Below the pieces are notes generated by a model. That model was not told the DNA's origin, made no database searches, and saw nothing but the letters and a program-made list of their open reading frames with translations. Shown here piece after piece: positions 60,255 through 64,000 of a DNA stretch of 64,000 bases. A program made the position numbers and the translations under genes. The stretch comes from Branchiostoma floridae (lineage: Eukaryota; Chordata; Leptocardii; Amphioxiformes; Branchiostomatidae): NCBI RefSeq assembly GCF_000003815.2, contig NC_049991.1, forward strand, positions 2,488,877 through 2,552,876. Reading direction: 5' to 3'. The stretch's first letter is position 1, and every line of letters starts with the position of its first letter.

Positions 60255-60660
60255 TAGGAATATCCTGTTGGAGATAGGTTTTTATAGGAAAGGTGAATAC
60301 ATACAACGAAATGTGTGTTGTGTGCTAATTAGGACCTAATTTGATAGATTAATGCTAATTAGGAGGTTTTCCTTTACGGTAAATGCTACGGATGACATAT
60401 AGGAGATGAAGGCACCTTTAGAAAAAGTGCATACAGCAGAATTTGTTTTATGCTAATGAATTCCTAATTTGGATAATTAATGCAGAATCTTCATACATCT
60501 TTTGTGGTGATAGGAATTTCCTATTGGAGTTACAGGTTGCGCTAGGAAAGGTGAATACAACGCCACATGTCTTATGCTATTAAGGACCTTATTTTCATAA
60601 TTGATGCTAATTATGACGTTTTCTCTTACGTAAATTTTACGGGTGTCACATTTAAGGTGG
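60255..60660. repeat. Imperfect repeats of TGCTAATTAGGACCTAATTT type
   Basis: Three relatives (about 60255, 60400 and 60515) share GGAAAGGTGAATACA, TTATGCTAAT/AAGGACCT and TAATGCTAATTA elements. The style matches the AT-rich tail of the CCTCCATG repeat at 9060-9380. Confidence 0.55.
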
Positions 60661-60985
60661 GGTATGTTCAGGAAAGGTGCTGACTGAAATCACACACAAA
60701 GCCACGTACGGGGCTTCTGTACTTTCAAAATCCATTTAGTTCATTTCAACTGAAATACACATAAACCAGAAGTTGTTTTAGATTCCTGCTTGTTCTTTTT
60801 GTGCCACTTAAGTTTGATATTTTGTCTGAAGCTTTGAGTATTTTGCAAACAAAGCATTAAGACTTTTTTTTCTTTTCAGAACTCTAGAGTTTTAGTAAAT
60901 TTCGGTTTTTGATGGGTATGACTGGCCATGCTGCTGGCGTAGACAGCTGCTGTCCATTGTCCATCAGTCGTTCTCCTTATAGCAC
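60661..60985. other. 3' flank of copy B array
   Basis: No repeat or gene identified; the probable 3' UTR of copy B if the long frame is read. Confidence 0.45.
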
Positions 60986-61354
60986 TTAAAGTCCGCTTGT
61001 CTGACCATCGGGCTTTAGATGAGCTGGATTGTACAGGGCGTGAGATGTGCTGTCCATACTCTCGTGCTGCCCATGAGCTGGATTGTACAGGACGTCGGAT
61101 GTGCTGTCCATACTCTCGTGCTGCCCATGAGCTGGATTGTACAGGACGTCGGATGTGCTGTCCACACTCTCGTGCTGTCCATGAGCTGGGTTGTACTGGA
61201 CGTTGGATGTGCTGTCCACACTCTCGTGCTGTCCATGAGCTGGATTGTACTGGACGTTGGATGTGCTGTCCTTACTCTCGTGCTGTCCATGAGCTGGGTT
61301 GTATAGGACGTGAGATGTGCTGTCCATACTCTCGTGCTGTCCATAAGCTGGGTT
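60986..61354 (-). pseudogene. Open tail repeats beyond the stop of LRR copy B
   Basis: Directly after the TAA at 61355-61357 the same frame stays open for 122 codons, six further repeat units and a unique end HLKPDGQTSGL before a stop at 60986. The TAA sits exactly where other units have TAC (the tyrosine codon). This is the former C-terminus, hardly decayed. Confidence 0.85.
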
Positions 61355-61580
61355 TTACATGACGTTAGATGTGCTGTCCTTACTCTCGGACTGTCCATTA
61401 GCTGGGCTGTACAGGGTGGTGGATGTGCTGTCCTTACTCTCGTGCTGTACATGAACTGGGTTGTACAGGACGTTGGATGTGCTGTCCTTACTCTCGTGCT
61501 GTCCATGAGCTGAGTTGTACTGGACGTTGGATGTGCTGTCCACACTCTCGTGCTGTCCAGGAGCTGGGTTGTACAGAACG
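60996..61580 (-). repeat. 54-bp coding minisatellite, copy B
   Basis: About eleven 54-bp units across the TAA, with the same consensus as copy A. Neighbouring units near 61050-61150 are almost identical, pointing to recent unit duplication. Confidence 0.93.
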
Positions 61581-62868
61581 TCGGATGTGCTGCGCTTATT
61601 TCCCCCTACTCCCTTCACATATTCTGACGCTGTTTCTCCATCTGTTGGTGGCGACTGATCCCATGGTTCGGCGACAGGTTCATCAACGTTTGCCGCCTGT
61701 TCGGTGATGTTTTCCAGTTGTGTAGCCCCTGCCTCTGTGTGGCCTCCTGCAGCCTGTGGTGTGTCGGGACGCTCTGCTCTATACAGCGGGATCTTACAGC
61801 TGTCGTCTTGCCCTACATCTTCCTTGTAGGCCACTGCATATGGCTTGATGCCATACTCTTGCCCTTGGTCCTCATCGTAGGCCACTGCATATGGCCTGAT
61901 GTCAGACTCTGGCCCTTGGTCCTCATCGTAGGCCACTGCATATGGCTGGATAGTTTCACTGTCTACAGGTGACTGGGCAGGGGTGGGTTGACTGCCTGTT
62001 GATGAGTTATTGTCGCATCCTTGCACTTCAGCAGAGACTGAGTAGACAACTGCGTACGGCTCGATGTTTTGGCTTTCTTCTGATTCTTCCTCGTTCGTTC
62101 CAGTAGGTTGATCTGCGCCGCGCCAAGGTTTACAGATGAGAAGGACACCTACCGATGCGAAGACAAGTAGGAGGGGCAGAAAAACACCAATCATAGCCAG
62201 GGTATGAGTGCTGATGCCAGAGTTGTTGTTGACCGGGTTCCCCCATAGAATAACCACGTGGTCTCCCTCTGTTGTGTGCTGAGAGACTGGTACATCATTT
62301 GTGTACGGAGACTCTGTGTCCTCGTTCATAGGACTGGTCTTGTAGTATGGACTCGAGATGGACATGTGGCTCGGACTTGGGGTGGACACGTTGTCATGTT
62401 GTGGACTTACGATAGACACGTTTTTGGTGTAGCCGATGCCCCCATGTGAACTATCCGTGCAAAAATAGTGCAAAAGGGAGGTGATGACAACTCCTTGAAG
62501 GTGTTCAGGTGATTGACACTTCAGGTCGTTTTGCTGACTGATGTGGTGCAGGTGCTGCAGGTGGCAGATGAACCACGTCAGGTTCTCATCACATCGCAAT
62601 TCGTTGTCGTCCAGCTGAACTCGCAGGTGCTTCAGGTGCAGAACGTTGCTATCAATGGTGGCGATGTGGTTTTGGTTTAGGGTTGTAAGCTTTAAAGATT
62701 TGTGCTGCAATAGGGCCTCAACGGGCACGGTAGTCAGTAGGTTTTCGGCCAATTGTATGTCTATTATTCGAGACAGGCCACGGAATGCATACGGCGATAT
62801 GCTTGAGATGGCGTTCTTGTTGAGATACAAGAATTCTAGTCTTTCAAGCCCATTGAAAGTATCAGGCT
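61355..62868 (-). CDS. LRR transmembrane receptor with tyrosine-repeat tail, copy B (5' partial)
   Basis: Second exon of the tandem paralogue: acceptor TATTTACCCTCAG, entry phase as in copy A (split Glu codon), then EPDTFNGLERLEFLYLNKNA. 503 residues up to a TAA. LRRs and a cysteine cap (CDENLTWFICHL) are followed by a serine/threonine-rich stem, a membrane segment (LAMIGVFLPLLLVFASVGVL), one EPYAVVY and three PYAVAY motifs, then four 18-residue tyrosine repeats before the TAA. Identity to copy A is high throughout. The first exon (signal peptide, N-terminal cap) is not in the window; a MITE at 63837 in its intron has moved it further right. If the stop is real the tail is shorter than in copy A; if it is polymorphic or an error the tail has eleven units. 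Confidence 0.86.
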
Positions 62869-63206
62869 CTGAGGGTAAATAGAAAATATTGCATTAATTT
62901 CTTGGAAAAATAGATGTTCACAAAACAATTACATATCTTAACATTTGTGTCATTAACAAGAATGTACATATGTGCATACATGCACGCAGCATAAAAGGTT
63001 CCTAAACGTAATTTCGGTTGATCACATGTTTATGCATATTCTATAAATCGCATTGATCTTTATACTAAATTCCACAATGGTGCAGAAAGCTATTAGGACA
63101 TTTCAGAAAGCTAGAATGCACAGAAGGACTAAAATATCCATGTACCGTGTGTCATAAGATACATTTCAAGACACAAGTCGTGGAGTGTAATTGATTTTTA
63201 TACACT
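62869..63206 (-). other. Intron of LRR copy B
   Basis: The first 90 bases match the copy A intron. No exon is seen. Confidence 0.65.
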
Positions 63207-63419
63207 GTAACCTTTATCCGTGTGGTAACCTATATCCGTTGCATATAAAATAGCATATTTGGGGATTATTAAGTCGAAGGAAGCCAGTTTTACATTGCAA
63301 TATTTTAAAGATGTTGACATTTGAACCCACGTACGTCTTTGACCTGAAATCTCTAAATACCCAGTTTTTTAATAACAACGAATCTAGGTTACCTCACGGA
63401 TTAAGGTGAATCAACGTTA
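63207..63419. mobile_element. CCTTTATCCG MITE, copy 9
   Basis: GTAACCTTTATCCGTGTGG at the left and CACGGATTAAGGTGAATC with AACGTTA at the right; the left terminus is degraded. Inserted in the copy B intron and absent from copy A. Confidence 0.82.
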
Positions 63420-63836
63420 TCATTGAAAAGCTTTTAAACTGCCTATGTCCTTTACAAAGGCTTAGCGTGTTTGATGTGATCCTATATTCGTGACTTTAGC
63501 ACAAGGGGTCGGCTTAACCCTTAAACTGCCAGAGTTTCAGCCCTATAAAATGCTATCAGTGCCAGGGTTGGCCGCTGACCTCCAAAAAGAAACCCCCAAA
63601 CAAGGCCAAAGTCCCTAACTTCCGGGGTTCGTGCGCTACACGCGCGCAAAGCTGCTACTTCGGGGGAGTACGTTATCCCGGATGTATCCGGGCATGGCAC
63701 ACAGGACATGTATAGGTGTGCCGAATATATCCGGTTTTGGTGTGGATCAAGTCACAAATACCCGTTTTTGAGATTAGCGTTATGAAAATTTGAGATTCAA
63801 GCTCTGATTCTAAAGCAAGGTAGCAAGACGGAAATG
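63420..63836 (-). other. Intron of LRR copy B, continued
   Basis: 63775-63835 (CTCTGATTCTAAAGCAAGGT) matches copy A intron at 57400-57440. A CpG-containing block at 63500-63720 has no assignable function. Confidence 0.5.
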
Positions 63837-64000
63837 ACTGCAATGCAGAAATGTTCGCGGTGGTTTTATGTTCGCAGTTTTCGCGGTGGCCACTCCACCG
63901 CGAATTTAAAACCACAGCAAACATATTTCCATGGCAGTAAGAGACTACAGTGCATGATGCCGTGAACTTAAAACCACCGTGAAATTAAATCCCCGCGATT
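63837..64000. mobile_element. TIR MITE, TACTGTAAA family, cut by window edge
   Basis: TGCAGAAATGTTCGCGGTGG, CCATGGCAGTAAGAGACTAC and AATTAAATCCCCGCG match 1055-1272; the right end is outside the window. Confidence 0.75.

Overview
The window looks like a cephalochordate genome, probably Branchiostoma. This is inferred from intron-rich metazoan genes, low gene density, and short terminal-inverted-repeat (TIR) elements present in many diverged copies. No database was searched. Everything recognised as a gene lies on the minus strand; most of the remaining sequence is transposon-derived, intronic or unassigned.

Layout: 1-16.2 kb is intron or intergenic DNA with many TIR elements, including an internally deleted mariner element (7.24-7.82 kb) that keeps both ends of its transposase. 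16.23-17.06 kb is one exon of a sodium/calcium exchanger (SLC8/NCX type): start codon, first five membrane segments and the alpha-1 repeat, with a clear acceptor and donor. 17-45 kb holds no confident gene, but has hAT-type MITEs with exact 8-bp target duplications, a TTAA-flanked piggyBac-like MITE, nine copies (whole window) of a CCTTTATCCG-ended MITE, tRNA-derived SINEs and tandem duplications. 45.8-46.1 kb is a GC-rich possible first exon. 48.6-51.3 kb carries a complete two-exon homologue of NUPR1 (p8), a stress-induced chromatin protein, with a CCAAT/CRE-like promoter and a possible second terminal exon downstream.

54-64 kb is a tandem duplication of a leucine-rich-repeat (LRR) transmembrane receptor gene. 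Each copy has LRRs, a C-terminal cysteine cap, one membrane segment, three or four PYAVxY motifs and a cytoplasmic tail of 18-residue tyrosine repeats encoded by a 54-bp minisatellite. In both copies the repeat array runs past the present stop codon. In copy B a single TAC-to-TAA change interrupts an otherwise open frame; in copy A stop-bearing units have themselves multiplied. The first exon of copy B lies beyond the right edge.

The strongest leads are the receptor pair with its recently shortened signalling tails, the NUPR1 locus with a phase-compatible extra exon, and a 946-bp MITE whose two copies both keep five perfect TGACGTCA sites and two YY1 consensus sites.
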